Source: Ulota crispa | Taxonomy: Eukaryota > Streptophyta > Bryopsida > Orthotrichales > Orthotrichaceae | Length of the DNA stretch: 64,000 nucleotides | Reading direction: 5' to 3' | NCBI GenBank assembly: GCA_963920765.1 | Contig: OY987243.1 | Coordinates: forward strand, 16,368,001 to 16,432,000 | The notes under the pieces: generated by a model | Told to the model about the DNA's origin: nothing | Database searches by the model: none | What the model saw: the letters and a program-made list of their open reading frames with translations, nothing else | Part shown: positions 1 to 11,826 of the stretch, piece by piece | How the letters are laid out: the number at the start of each line of letters is the position of its first letter | Position numbering within the stretch: the stretch's first letter is position 1 | Made by a program: the position numbers and the translations under genes

Positions 1-145
1 ATTAAAGCTGCTGTTTGCCCAAAAAATGTTATTGACATTTAAAGTTGACAACTATTTGGCTATTGTGGCCAAATATTTGCTGGTTTATGGTATCTTGCAC
101 TATATATTTGGGATTTTGGAATTTTGAGATTTTGCAATATTTGTT

Positions 146-1097
146 TTAACCCCTAAAAGACCAAGCACTTTTTTTGTGAAAATCATTCAAAACTGCCACT
201 TTTGGGGAAATGAGTAAAAGGTAGCAAAAAAAAATTAAAAAAAAATCCAACCCTAAGATCTTGCCCTAGACTATGGGAGGTGCTTGTGGGAAAAAAATCA
301 GCTCATTCTAGTTGTAGGGGAGTGAGATATTCACATCTAAAGTGAAAAAAAAAGTTTTTTCCCTACTGCCCAAAAATTTCAAAAGCTTTGACAGCTCCTA
401 TATCAAAAAAATTGCTCTACGCAAAGTTGAGGTTTATTTTTCCCATGTAGAAGACCATGTAAGGTATGCATGGGAGAATTCTCAAATGAATTGGAGGTGT
501 GGATCATACTTTGTAAAATCCTGCAATACTGTAAGGCCGTGAAATTTGCATATACGCTAGGCAAAATCAGAGAATTTGTGTAATACTCAAAAATCTGAAT
601 TACTTTGATCCATATGGTGAAAACCAAGGTATCTTAGTCTACTACAACTTGGAAAAAAGAAGTCAAAAATAAAATAAAAAAGGAGCTCAAAAAAGGAAAG
701 CAACAAATTTTACAAGAGGCAAAAAGAATGGAGGTTTGGGAGTCCCATACCTACTCGCAAACTAAAACTTCTCATAACTTTCACATCAATCAAAATGAAT
801 GATTTAAAGATTCCAAAATTTGTATAAATCTAAAGAATCAATTTTAGATTGCTTTTTTAAGAAAGTGCAATTTTGATTATTTTTTCCTGGGTTGCCCGCC
901 CTCATCCTTTTTCAGAAATTCATGCATAACTTCTTCAACAAACGTGGGAATGAAGAAAAATTTAGATGCCCATGTAGATCTTTTAATTTCCCATCTTCAA
1001 TAAAAGTTTCAAAAAATCACAAAAAATAGATTAGCTCTAGGTACATGCCCAAAATCCATTTGTCCCCCAAGGGGACAGTAGGTCCTTTAGGGGTTAA
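146..1097 (-). mobile_element. TTAA-flanked MITE, family 1 (copy A)
   Basis: The element opens TTAACCCCTAAAAGACC and closes GGTCCTTTAGGGGTTAA, so both ends share a terminal inverted repeat that includes TTAA. The interior is the reverse complement of the elements at 10893-11826 and 26376-27309, but clearly more diverged. Close to its right end lies a small hairpin of the form TGTCCCC-loop-GGGGACA. There is no coding capacity. Non-autonomous, probably piggyBac-like by its TTAA target and CCC termini (inference). Confidence 0.85.
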
Positions 1098-1115
1098 ACT
1101 AAGGGCTTCTTTATA

Positions 1116-2058
1116 TTAACCCTTTAGTACGCGGTTGACCACTTTTGGGTTGATTTTGGTACTCTGTGGTTCTTGTCATCTAAGTTCTATTTGATTTGCA
1201 AAAACACAAAACGTAACAGAGCTGGGGGTTTAGCTTGTGCTCCTACTGGAAAAAATTTCAAAGCAAGGCATAAAGATACACGGTAGCTATGTGTGTTTTA
1301 CATATGAAGCTAGGAATCTCATAAAAGTATAACAAATGAAATACTAATTCATTGCAACTGTGACGTGGCACCAAAGCCCACATATTGCACTCAAAGTACC
1401 TAGTGCTAACTCTCTAGTAGTTGTGCAAAAGATGCATAGTTTATTTAGGAGTTCTGACTTGTGGTGTATTTAAGCTACAACATTGTGTATTCCATGAGTT
1501 CTAAGGCTCCAAAGGTTTGCAATGCTAAATGTGGGACCTTGTACCTCAAATGACACCTAATGTAGATGATATTGACCAATCAGATTTTGTGGAAACATGT
1601 TCCATGCATGACGTATTCAACCGTATATGTGTGGCCATGTTTGTATTCTTCCAATGCTCAATTTCACAAATCATGCCATGAAATGCACAGATTGACTCAA
1701 ACTTTGTATTTTTTTAGAAGTGCACTAACCTAAAATGGGGCAATAGTCTTTACAAATTTCACCACTATCAAAAGTTTCAATTGCACAATTGACACTAATT
1801 AGTTAGAATGTCTCACATTTTTGCACAACAAGTTTTTTTGGATCATCAAGCTTCTCACAACCCTCACATGGAATCATTTTGATAAATCAAACCTTTTTTT
1901 TATATTCATGTTGCCAAAGTTTATAACTTTGATATGTCTAATCCGATGTCATTTTAGAAACACATATTTTGTCTTTGAATGTGCACAATGTGTTTTGCAA
2001 ACAATATAGTGAAAATTTGAGGTGCCCCCCAAATGGTTGACGGTCACTAAAGGGTTAA
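1116..2058. mobile_element. TTAA-flanked MITE, single-copy type B
   Basis: Ends are TTAACCCTTTAGTACGCGG on the left and CACTAAAGGGTTAA on the right. A second inner inverted match is GGTTGACCAC near the left end and GGTTGACGGTC near the right. It is 943 bp, starts 18 bp after the previous element, and has no supported reading frame. Its TTAACCCTTTAG ends are the closest in the window to published piggyBac-type ends as I remember them. Confidence 0.8.
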
Positions 2059-2407
2059 GAGCGGAGGTTGATTTGGAATATTTGATGGTAGGAACTCTTG
2101 TGTTTTTTGAAATTGACTCCAAAGTTGTTATACTATGAGTCAAGGTCAAAATTTCAAAACATACTTTGATATTTAGGAAGACAAGATTTAACATGATTTT
2201 AAACTCAAAAATTTGATTTTTCCAAAAAAGAAAGGCTTGTTTGTTGCTTTGGAGGTTTTTTTAAAAGTCAATAATATAAACTGTGTTTACAAAATTATTA
2301 TTTTTTTAGAATAATTGACAGTTTGACACTGTACAATACACTGGAAACTGGATCTCAATAACTCTATTGACGCAATCTAAGTATTCGCAACTTCACACCA
2401 TGGAAAC
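2059..2407. other. AT-rich intergenic, nothing recognised
   Basis: No gene, RNA or element boundary is visible. The stretch separates two transposon insertions. Confidence 0.4.
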
Positions 2408-2410
2408 TAA

Positions 2411-3052
2411 GGACCATTTTACACTATGAGCCAAGGTTGATTTCCAACATTTGACACCCTCAACATTTGGTTTTGATTGGTTAAATTTTTGATAACAGTC
2501 TCAAGGTTTTTATCCTAAGGGTCAAAATTTTAAAACATATTTTGCTATTTAAACAACAATATCTAATACAATCCCAATTTTAGAAATTGGGTTCTCCAAA
2601 ACGAGAAGCCAATTCTTGACCCCAAGGCCATTGTCAAAATTTATTAAAATGTGGTTATTTGGATCAAAACAACTTTATTTTGAGATAGTTGGCTATACAT
2701 GATGGCACATAAATATCAATGCCTCTCCTTGGATTTTTCTATTTTAAATCCCTTTTCTCTTAGAATTTTCAAAGTTTGTTGTAGTGGCCTCAGCCTTTTG
2801 GCCTTAAACAACACTACAAGGGAGGAGTGTCAATTTGGACATATTTTAGTCAATTTGGACATATTTTAGTCAATTTGGACGTGTCATTGCAGACAGTTTT
2901 CCTTGTAGTGTAGTTACACACAAGAGAACTAACCTCTGTTATACTCATATTAATATTGGTACTTGGGACCATTCTTGAGGCCATTTGAGCTGAAAATTTG
3001 GTTAAAATGGCCCCAAATTTTCATGACCTTGACTCTTAGTGTAAAGTGGCCC
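2411..3052. mobile_element. PIF/Harbinger-like MITE, TTTACACTA family
   Basis: The left end GGACCATTTTACACTATGAG mirrors the right end, whose reverse complement is GGGCCACTTTACACTAAGAG. TAA flanks both sides (2408-2410 and 3053-3055), the 3-bp target duplication expected of PIF/Harbinger. Related copies are at 15466-15913 and 27645-28178. Inside are about 2.5 copies of a 20-bp tandem repeat (2829-2881). Confidence 0.7.
2829..2881. repeat. 20-bp tandem repeat, about 2.5 units
   Basis: The unit GTCAATTTGGACATATTTTA occurs twice exactly and then partly. It lies inside the TTTACACTA element. Confidence 0.9.
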
Positions 3053-3452
3053 TAAGGTAGAAGCACCCAAAAGTGACACTAGTCATTTAATGACATCTAT
3101 AAATTAACCTAAATCTAAGCGCTCTTGCACCCTAACAAGACACGCAAGCACCAAACCAAACAGGCAAGTTAACATAATGGAACAAAAATCGTGTAGGTGG
3201 CGGTTTATGATTGGATGTGACATGATCTTTTTGTTATTACGTTTTTGGGAGTCTAGTGTCCACACTAGGTCAATCTAGGGAGTTACCTTCAACAATTTGT
3301 AATTTATTTATACAATCTCAAAAAATTCCAAAAACAATTTTGCTTGCCTGTACCCATGATTTCCTAACAAGCCCATGGCATTAGATTCTCAAAAGACCCT
3401 CCAAATTACCACATCTGAAGTAAGTATCACTTTTGGGTGCTTCTAGAACCTA
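3053..3452. mobile_element. TA-flanked MITE, AGGTAG family
   Basis: The left end TA-AGGTAGAAGCACCCAAAA is mirrored by TTTTGGGTGCTTCTAGAACC-TA on the right. It abuts the preceding element and shares its TAA. The inverted ends and TA flanks match the larger AGGTAGG group elsewhere in the window. Confidence 0.65.
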
Positions 3453-4126
3453 TGCAACCAGAGTAAAGATAAAGCGTTACATTTAAAATTTTAGCACATC
3501 CCACTTGAGCTCATTATGAAAAACTCCATGAAAATTGCGTTTAGGATTTCGGCTCTGCATTCTATATCGATCTCCTCCGAAAGTCTTTGGGGGCGGTTCA
3601 GATTTTGTCTTATGTGCCAACACCAGAAGCCTAGACCCAAGCAAGTTAGTATAGAAAAAACCAAAACAAAGATTAAAAAGATGTTTGAATATTTTCTGTA
3701 AATATTTTATTGAGATTTGGCTCTTAAGTTGGGTTTTCATCTTATAGCATCCATTTCTATTAACTTCGCACTTAATGAAAAATTCTCAAAGATCGTGCAC
3801 GAAATCAAAACCACGATCATAACTCTCCAAAACATTATATAAATTGAATTATTTAACTTACTAGAACTTAAAGTAATCTCTAACTATTTGGAGGGCATCA
3901 CACAATAACAGTAACACCAACAAGAAGGAACTGGGCTAAGGTTAGATAACATGCCGTTTAGTGGCACCAGGGTAGAAAACTTCAGCTTTATCACTGGCTA
4001 AAAAATGTAAGAGTTTAGATATTTACCAGCAGGAGTTTGAATTAGGGAATTTTGAATTCACGTTTAGATTTAGAAATTTGATTTTGTTTAAAATCATAGA
4101 GTAAGATACCGGTAAATGATTGTTGT
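3453..4126. other. AT-rich intergenic, nothing firm
   Basis: Short frames on both strands look random. The part at 4020-4100 shares words with the arms of the fold-back at 33726-34144 and with 21816-21890, so it is probably a fragment of that repeat. Confidence 0.4.
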
Positions 4127-4449
4127 TAGGGAAAATTTTATGGATACCCCTCAAGTTTGTAATTTTGCATAGATACCTTGCTTTTTCAGAAATTGCACAA
4201 ATATACTTGGACTAAAATTTTCATGCGTTTGTTTTGTTGTACACATCACTTCCTTCTTCCTTTGTGTGCAAGATGTTTTTTTTTTTCATTGCACTCCTTT
4301 CTTCAATATTGATCACAAAGGAAGTGACAAACACAACAAATAAACGCCTAAAAATTATGGCCCAAAGGTATTTGTGCAATTTTTGAAAAAGCAGGGGAAT
4401 GTATGCAAAATACTGCAAACTTTAGGAGTATCCATGAAAATTTTCCTTA
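4127..4449. mobile_element. MITE with GGGAAAATTT..ATGGATACCCC ends (copy X1)
   Basis: The left end GGGAAAATTTTATGGATACC is mirrored by GGAGTATCCATGAAAATTTTCC on the right, after allowing a few mismatches. An inner pair also matches (GCTTTTTCAGAAATTGCACA against TGTGCAATTTTTGAAAAAGC). Related copies are at 12612-12932, 22864-23600 and, more distantly, 47702-48310. Such ends are common on Mutator-type MITEs (established knowledge); no clean 9-bp duplication is visible here. Confidence 0.65.
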
Positions 4450-5192
4450 TTACTATTACCATGTTATAAAAAACTCCAAGATTTTGCTACCTTAAGGGCA
4501 TTGCCACCTCGCCAATGTGACTAGGAATGCAAAAAGGATTTTCCATAGTGTGATCGTGAGAACGTTGCCTTTCCATCTCCCTTTCTTCAAGAAGTGCCCC
4601 ACTCCAATCCGCGCTATACTCCTTGGTAAAACCTCGTCCGATCATTTTTACATCATCAATGATGTCATGAAGGAGAATACTTCCTCCATTGTCAAAGGAT
4701 AGAGTTGTTGCGGGAGCTCTTGCGTGGGACAAAAACAAGCTTGAAAGTGGTGTGAACGGGAGCTTGTAGGGTTGCCCGAGAAATTGGGAAAGACTTTGAT
4801 GTGGATGTGGTTGAGCTAAGAAGTTCTCCCTTCCCGCAATAGTCGTGTTTGCGTCTGTTGTTGAGTTTGCGGTGCAATGCTCTAAGAGCATCTCTTGCAG
4901 CACGTTAGAACAACCCCTTGTGTTCAACCTGTAACAGCTTCTGCGATTCAAATCCCCAACATCACTCGACACGTCCTTGTGCAGGTTGCGGGGCTTTTAG
5001 ATTGAGCCGCATACCCGTCAGATTTTAGCTTTCTCCATGCCTCCTTCATGGTCCTTGGCGAGCACTATTCACACATTGCTCACGCATGACCCCACTCCGT
5101 AGCCATGTGTACCGGTATGATTCGTTATAACGTAGGTGCAGATTCAGAAGGTTTGAGGGTTGCAGGAGAACTTCAAGCCCCTAGCCATAAAA
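4450..5192. other. Upstream flank of the ERGIC3 gene; possible MITE remnant
   Basis: A TAA-GGGCATTGCC motif at 4493-4505 looks like one end of a PIF/Harbinger-like element, but no matching right end is seen. A 161-codon open frame on the minus strand (4487-4972) shows no domain or exon logic. Base composition is more even than in the surrounding AT-rich DNA. Confidence 0.35.
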
Positions 5193-5330
5193 ATTCACTT
5201 CATTCTCCTAGTGAAAACTCATTTATCCGTGTGTATAAAAGTTCACTTCATTCTCCCAATGAAAACTCATTTATCCGTGTGTATAAAAGTTCACTTCATT
5301 CTCCCAATGAAAACTCATTTATCCGTGTGT
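5193..5330. repeat. 48-bp tandem repeat, about 3 units
   Basis: Units start at 5193, 5241 and 5289. Each runs TTCACTTCATTCTCC, then GAAAACTCATTTATCCG and GTGTGTATAAAA. Units 2 and 3 are identical over the shared part and unit 1 has a few changes, so the array is young. It lies about 480 bp before the ERGIC3 start codon. Confidence 0.9.
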
Positions 5331-5812
5331 TACAAAGCGTGATGCCTAATCAGCATGTCATCTCACCCCAACCGAATGAATCGCCATCAAGCAGTTTCCA
5401 CGTCAGCCGAAAAAGTTAAATGGATGAATTCTAAAGGCCTGGGACGAGGGGAAAAAACATTCATCCATTTGTCAGCTGAATCATCGTCCCAGTCAACAAG
5501 GGCGACGACGACGGGCTTCGTCTTTCACGAACGCGAAAGCGATTCATCTTTTGCAGGGGTTTGTTTGTTCAATTCTGCCGAAAATTCAAAAATATTTTGA
5601 CCGAATCCTTTGCGTCTCAAGCTTGATCGTCGACTTGTTTTGGAATCTCCCAGTTAGGTTTCAGGATTCTAGGATTTCTAGTTTAACAGATAGTCGTGTT
5701 GTTAAATCGGTAATAGAAAGCGAATGAAATGAGCGATTTGAGCCTGTGACGGTGGATTCTGATTTGAGACCAGTGAAGCCCTTTTTGTGTTTCGTGAGGG
5801 TTTTCGGGTGCA
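5331..5812 (+). promoter_or_regulatory. Putative promoter and 5' UTR of the ERGIC3 gene
   Basis: The composition changes from AT-rich repeat to a more GC-balanced leader. No element ends are seen. The exact transcription start cannot be placed. The last bases before the start codon (GGGTGCAATGG) give G at -3 and G at +4, a good plant initiation context. Confidence 0.45.
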
Positions 5813-8800
5813 ATGGCGGGGTCGCAAGTGCTGCACAAGTTGAAGCAGCTAGACGCGTATCCGAAGATCAATGAGGATTTTTATAGTCGGACGCTGTCGG
5901 GCGGGATTCTTACCATCGTTTCCGCCACGATTATGGTGCTCCTCTTCTTCTCAGAATTGCGTAAGTGTTTTTCTTTCACAGGTGCTTCACTTCTTCGTTG
6001 TTATCCTGCCCGAATCGAGTTAGCAATAGCCTTTTGTTTGAAGAATTCAAAACCTGAATTCTCCACTCTGTTTTTTTTATCGGCGCTCAGTGATTTCTCT
6101 CCTTTAGAAACGATACTCTGTTTTTCATTTAACACTGTAACTTAGAATCTTGTCAGAATCTGAGCCACGAGCTGTGACGAATAATTAGGGTTTACATTTG
6201 ACTTGCTCTTTGATCTAATTGAACTTCCTCAGTATGATGAGCTGACGTGATTTTGGCTTGATCGCAGGGTTGTACATGGGCTCCTCGAAAGTAAATGAAT
6301 TAGTCGTTGATACTGAACGTGGAGGAACTATACAAATCAATGTGAGTGGCGATACTCTGTTTCTTCGAAAGACTCTGTTTTTCTACTTGATGATGATTTT
6401 ATGTCAAACACTCTGTGAAATTGGATACAGTAGCTACGATAATTCGGTGTTTTTTGAGGTGTGCTTATGTTTTAGATATTGAATACAATGGGGATGCAGT
6501 TGGATGTCACGTTTCCGGCTATGGCGTGCTCCGTAGTCAGTTTAGATGCCATGGATATCAGTGGGGAGCAACACCTTGACGTGGTAAGTTAAATTTTTCC
6601 TCCTCCTCCAGAACCTTATACGTTGTTGTTTTTGAGTCCACGTGTTGCTGTCGTAGCATACTAGTTCGACAGTTTCTATACAATTTTGTAATGTGCTAAA
6701 AAAGTATGAGAGTATTGTTTGGCACTACAAGAACCTGAATTGGAAATTGATGAATCAACCACAACTTGAATGTGGATTTCCATTCTAGTTGAAATAAGCT
6801 TGATGTGTATCTTATCAGAAACACAACATCTTCAAGAAGAGGTTAGACGTTGATGGCAAGGTCATCGAGCCCGCAAAGCAAGAGGCTATTAACCAACCCA
6901 AGGTATACATATCTGTGAGCTCACGACAAGTTCATTTCTTGTTTTAATTTTGCTATCTCTTTTTTTATGGAGTAGATAGTTTGTTCATATAGAAGAGCTT
7001 CTACATTTTCTTTTTGGTTGTGACATCCACACGGAGGTTCACATGTATGAAATGTATTCTTACTGAAGGAAGAGTGTCTTTATAGTGATCTTTAGTTTTC
7101 CTCATTGGCTTTGAGTCACTGATTGTGCATTGCTTGTTGATACAGCAGGACCAGCCGTTGCAGAAACATGGAGGCAGGCTTGAGCACAACGAAACGTACT
7201 GTGGATCTTGCTTCGGTGCTGAAACCGTAAGTTGATAATCTAAGCTTAGTTTGTGAGCATAAACTGGTCCAATCTGACGCTGGGAACTGCTACTGTTTTT
7301 CAACTTCCATTGTTATACTGTGATTGCAACGCTGTAGATTCCTTTGTCTATTATTACATGGGGCAATTCATTTTGTTGATTACGTGCAGGAAGAGGAGCA
7401 TTGTTGCAATAATTGCGAAGAGGTTAGAGAAGCCTATCGGAAAAAGGGCTGGGCTTTGAGTAATCCTGATCTCGTTGATCAGGTAGAGATTTGCTGATTC
7501 TTTGAAGTGGTTTTCAAGATGCCTGTGGAGTAATTTCATTTGAATTAAACCAAGATCAAGCTCTTTCGATGTGGTTTCGACAAATATTTATTTTTTCGGC
7601 TGATGAGCCTCCCTTGCTGGTATGCCGGTGCAATGTGACAGTGCAAGAGGGAGGGCTTTCTGCAAAAAATCAAGGACCAAGATGGAGAGGGGTGCAATGT
7701 ATACGGCACATTGGAAGCCAACAAGGTGGCAGGCAATTTCCATTTTGCTCCTGGCAAGTCCTTTCAACAAGCAAATATGCACGTTCACGATCTAATGGCT
7801 TTTGGGAAAGACAGCTTTAACGTCAGTCACAAAATCAATGAAATAAGCTTTGGTGTCCATTTTCCGGGTGTGGTGAATCCTTTGGACAAGTACGGCCCTT
7901 TTTCTCCCATTTTTTTCCTTCCAATGTGCTGGAATATCAGATACTTAGAAACTGCCGCTCTTTTGATCGCCCTGATTGGTCCTGTCAAGAAACCCCCCCA
8001 AGCATGCGAGTTAATTTTTTTATACTACAGGGTGGAGCGAACACAAGAACCTATGCATGGAATGTACCAGTATTTCATCAAGGTGAGCTTTTTGCAGTAT
8101 ACGCTTATTAATTATGGTTTTATTGAATTTAATGCACTGATTTTAATCTTATTGAATTCAAAAGCGATGTGTTGCTCATCCATGAATTGGTTGTGACTGT
8201 GACCAGGTGGTGCCTACAGTTTACACAGACGTGAGAGGCCGTAAGATTGTAACCAATCAGGTACGTTGTGCACCATTATATGTTCTCCTACTTTCATACA
8301 AGGGACTGGAGTAGTATAGAGGGCAGTATGTTAATAATCCGATCTGATTGTGCAGTTTGCTGTTACCGACCACTTCAAGGGAGGTGGGCCTGGCGAGGGC
8401 CACTCATTACCAGGCGTCTTTTTCTTTTATGACCTGTCGCCCATAAAGGTCCGTCCCATTCTTTTATCATCTCAAAATTTTACGTATTGAATTACTCAAA
8501 GGGTGTTTTTTTTTCTTCTTAAATATCCGTATGAAGTACTGTGTTGCTGAACTTGGGAATGTATTTTTGGTTAACTTTGTTTTCTTTGCTCGAGCTTAAG
8601 CACGGGGTGATAGACAGAGTATGAGATGCACAATCAGTGACAGTTTGGGTTTTTGCATGTCATGTTTAACAGGTGAAATTCACAGAGAAATCAACGTCGC
8701 TTTTCCACTTTCTAACTAACGTGTGTGCTATAGTTGGAGGTAAGAATCTATTTTCCATCTTCCGAATTAGTTGAAGCCTTTTTGTTTTCTGCCATGGATA

Positions 8801-9040
8801 GTTAGAGATTTTAAAGCTATGCGGCAAGGAAGGAATATAAGTTGCTCGATATATTCCTTACTTCACATCTAGTATCTTGTAGGAGCTGGAGTCTGGAATC
8901 ACGTCTGAATTTAAATGGATTCAGTGTTGACAGTGTTGACATGTGGCTTTGTTGCAGGAGTTTTTACCGTGGCCGGCATTGTTGATGCGTTTCTATATTA
9001 TGGTAATAAGCAAGTCAAGGCGAAGTTAGGGAAGAATTGA
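5813..9040 (+). CDS. ERGIC3/ERV46-like ER-Golgi cargo receptor, 12 exons
   Basis: This encodes a 385-aa membrane protein of the ERV41/ERV46 (ERGIC) family, which cycles in COPII/COPI vesicles between ER and Golgi as a cargo receptor. Exons: 5813-5960, 6268-6341, 6500-6583, 6819-6902, 7149-7226, 7390-7482, 7642-7889, 8031-8082, 8207-8260, 8356-8448, 8673-8739, 8958-9040. All introns are GT-AG and the frame stays open throughout. Membrane segments lie at about residues 30-47 and 350-373, with the large lumenal domain between. Family marks include LDAMDISGEQHLDV, a cysteine cluster (C148, C151, C161, C162, C165), FPGVVNPLD and GMYQYFIKVVPTVY. Length matches the family (about 380-390 aa), so the gene looks complete. 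Exon 5 has a tandem CAGCAG acceptor that could add one glutamine. The start at 5813 gives the family's usual short cytosolic N-terminus. Confidence 0.95.
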
Positions 9041-9488
9041 GTTGTTTGAATGCCGAAATGGGGTGGAGTTTGAGGTATTGTCTTGCATTCTATTTGATCT
9101 TTTTAGTAGTGAATGCAAATGTGGACACAAATATTGAAATTGTAAATCAAAGCCTGGAGTTTTTAGTTCAGGTATGTCTATATTAGTGCCTTATGCACTT
9201 GATGAATACTATGTTGTTGCTGATTCAAGGAAACTTTAGAATATACAAAAAAAGTGGATCTAAATTTAAATGCACAGTTTCGGAGAAAAATAAAATATTG
9301 ATGGGTAAACAAAACAAATTGAAATTATTTATTGTAAATCATATCCATATGGTTGGACCTATCCTTGTATATTACCAATAGTAGCAAATAATATTGCAGA
9401 GCTTTGTTTGTATAAATCTGTTTAATCAATATCAATTTTTTTCCTCCAAAAATTAGTCATATTATTATAAACTCAAATGTCATATAGT
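9041..9488 (+). other. 3' UTR and downstream flank of the ERGIC3 gene
   Basis: The first 100-150 bases are probably 3' UTR. The rest is AT-rich with no recognisable feature. No clear polyadenylation signal can be singled out. Confidence 0.4.
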
Positions 9489-9722
9489 TTAACCCTTAAA
9501 GGACATAGCGTGCCACTGTGACCAGTACAATATGGGGTATTTTTCATGTATTTGGAATGGATTCACACCTCTATTACATTTGAGACCAACAAAGAAGTTG
9601 GAGAATAGATCAATGCAGTTCCAGTGAGCTACTTGAGATCCCAAATTAAAACTTCTTTTTGGTAGCAAATGCCAATTATACGTCACCATATATACTATGC
9701 CCTATGGTTGTTTAAGGGTTAA
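9489..9722 (-). mobile_element. TTAA-flanked MITE, 234-bp family, left arm of palindrome (P1)
   Basis: Bounded by TTAACCCTTAAAGGACATAG and its inverse ending GTTTAAGGGTTAA. It is the inverted copy of the adjoining element 9719-9952; the two share the central TTAA (9719-9722). Related copies are at 22114-22344 and 34411-34628. Confidence 0.88.
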
Positions 9723-9952
9723 CCCTTAAAGGACCATAGGGCATAGTATATACGGTGACGTATAATTGGCATTTGCTACCAAAAAGAAGTTTTAATTTGG
9801 GATCTCAAGTAGCTCACTGGAACTGCATTGATCTATTCTCCAACTTCTTTGTTGGTCTCAAATGTAATAGAGGTGTGAATCCATTCCAAATACATGAAAA
9901 ATACCCCGTATTGTACTAGTCGCAAAGGGCCTTTCAGTCGTTTAAGGGTTAA
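9719..9952 (+). mobile_element. TTAA-flanked MITE, 234-bp family, right arm of palindrome (P2)
   Basis: It opens TTAACCCTTAAAGGACCATA and closes TTTAAGGGTTAA. The interior is almost the exact reverse complement of 9489-9722. Differences are concentrated in the outer 40 bp, so the arms have begun to diverge. Confidence 0.88.
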
Positions 9953-10892
9953 ATGAGTTGATAATAGTCCAATTAAAGAAAATGACTATTTTTTGAGGGT
10001 TTTGAGTCCTTCAGAAAGAGTTTAAATATGTTGGACTATTCTAGAGTTACACTCGATAGAGCTTGTCAACTTGCTTTTCCATTCAAGGCTTTCTTTTCAC
10101 GTGTGAAATTTATTATTTATGGTCTCCACCAACCTCCACAATCACTTCATGCACCGTTGTAAAACTAAACAAATGTAATGGTCACATGCTTTATGTTATT
10201 GGAGGAATTCACGGTTGTGGTAATGAGATCATCCATATGTTCAAGTGCCACTTTGTTTTTCAATGACTAAATGGCATAAAAGAAGTCCAAGTTTACAAGC
10301 AGTCTCAATGGCTGCTCCATGGAGGCATTGCTACCATAAGATGGATGGAGGTGGTAGAAGAAACACAAGATCCAATGGCATTGACAACCAATGCTTTTGG
10401 TTGGAGTTTGCGCTTACAAAGAACCCTAAAGCAATATTTTACAACTTGTTGCTACGCACGCCAAGTGGCGCAAGAAGTATGCTGAACAACTTCATGACAA
10501 CAAAAGTCCTCTTCTTCCTTATTGTTTGAGTCTTCAAGCCCCCTCCAGATAGCCTCCTCTAGCTACAAGCATTAAGCTTCCATTCCTCCATTTGATTTGC
10601 ATGAATCACCAAGCATACAAGTCAGATAACAAGCTCAAATGCTTAAATGCTTGAAGGTATCTCTAATTCCTAAATAAAATTCCCATCTTCAATTCCAACC
10701 AACAACCTTCCAATTAGAAATGATTAGAATGACATCATCTCAATTCTCTTTAGAGTCCACCTCCACGTTACTTTTGTTGCAACTCTTGTTTGTTTGCTTG
10801 ATAAACTCTTGTTAAACATTGTTAAATGTCAAATTTTTCATCAAACTTTTGATGACTAGATAGTATCTTGAATATGCTATCAATACCATACC
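9953..10892. other. Repeat-like intergenic DNA, unclassified
   Basis: Two adjacent short frames (10063-10266 and 10245-10529) are more evenly composed than the neighbours and may be a decayed coding fragment. I recognise no motif. No element boundaries are visible. Confidence 0.3.
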
Positions 10893-11826
10893 TTAACCCC
10901 TAAAGGACTGTTGTCCCTTTGAGGGACAAGTGGGAGTTTGGGCATGTACTTTTGGATAAGCTACTTTGTGTGATTTTCTGAAACTTTTATTGAAGATGAG
11001 GAATTCAAAGATCTATGTGGGCATCTAATTTTTTCCTCATTTTGACAATTATTGAAGAAGTTATGCATGAAAATCTGAAAAGCAAGGGAGGATTGCCCAC
11101 TCAAGCAACCCAAAAACTTCTTTAAAAATCAATATTTTTTTATATTAAAATTTGAAATTGGTTCTTTAGATTTTTTTACAAGTGAGAAGCTTTGAATCAT
11201 TCATTTTCAATCAATGACAAGTTATGAGGAGTTTTTGTTTGCGGGCAATTATGGAATCTCTACTCTAAAATAAACTTTGAAGTCCTTTATTTTACTCAAT
11301 TTTCATTATTTTGGAAAAAAAAACAAATCCAAAGGATGTAGATTGTTTATCACAACATTATGACCATTGGGATTTGCATTTTTCATTTTAATAATGAAAT
11401 TCTTAACAATTTAGTGATTTGACTCATTCTCTATTTCTTTTTACTTACTGATTTTTCCTATGTGTTGTGTAGTTCCAATTGATTTGAAAATTCTCCCACA
11501 CATAGCTAACTTGATCTCCTACATGGGAAAAATAAAGTGCAAAGTTGCGTAGAGCAATTATTTTCATGTAAGAATGGTCAAAGGCTTCTGAAATTTTGCA
11601 GCAGCATGAAAAAAAAACTTTTGTTTTCACTTTAGATGTAAATATCCCACTCATGTCCATCTGGAATGACCTGATTTTTTTTCCACAAGTACCTAATCCA
11701 GTCTAGGGCAAGACCCTAAGGTTGGATTTTCCAAATTTTCAAAAAAATTACCTTCTTAGTAACCCCCAAAAGTGGCAGTTTTGAGTGACTTTCATTGAAA
11801 AAATGGTTCAGTCCTTTAGGGGTTAA
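10893..11826 (+). mobile_element. TTAA-flanked MITE, family 1 (copy E)
   Basis: Ends TTAACCCCTAAAGGACTG and CAGTCCTTTAGGGGTTAA form a 16-bp-plus inverted repeat including TTAA. It is 934 bp, the same length as 26376-27309, and by eye nearly identical to it, which implies recent mobility. At 10911-10929 is a perfect hairpin, TTGTCCC-TTTGA-GGGACAA, present at only one end. No transposase. Confidence 0.92.

Noticed and set aside
4487..4972. 161-codon open frame on the minus strand
   Set aside because: No recognisable domain, no splice logic, overlapping frames on the other strand, and a probable transposon end beside it.
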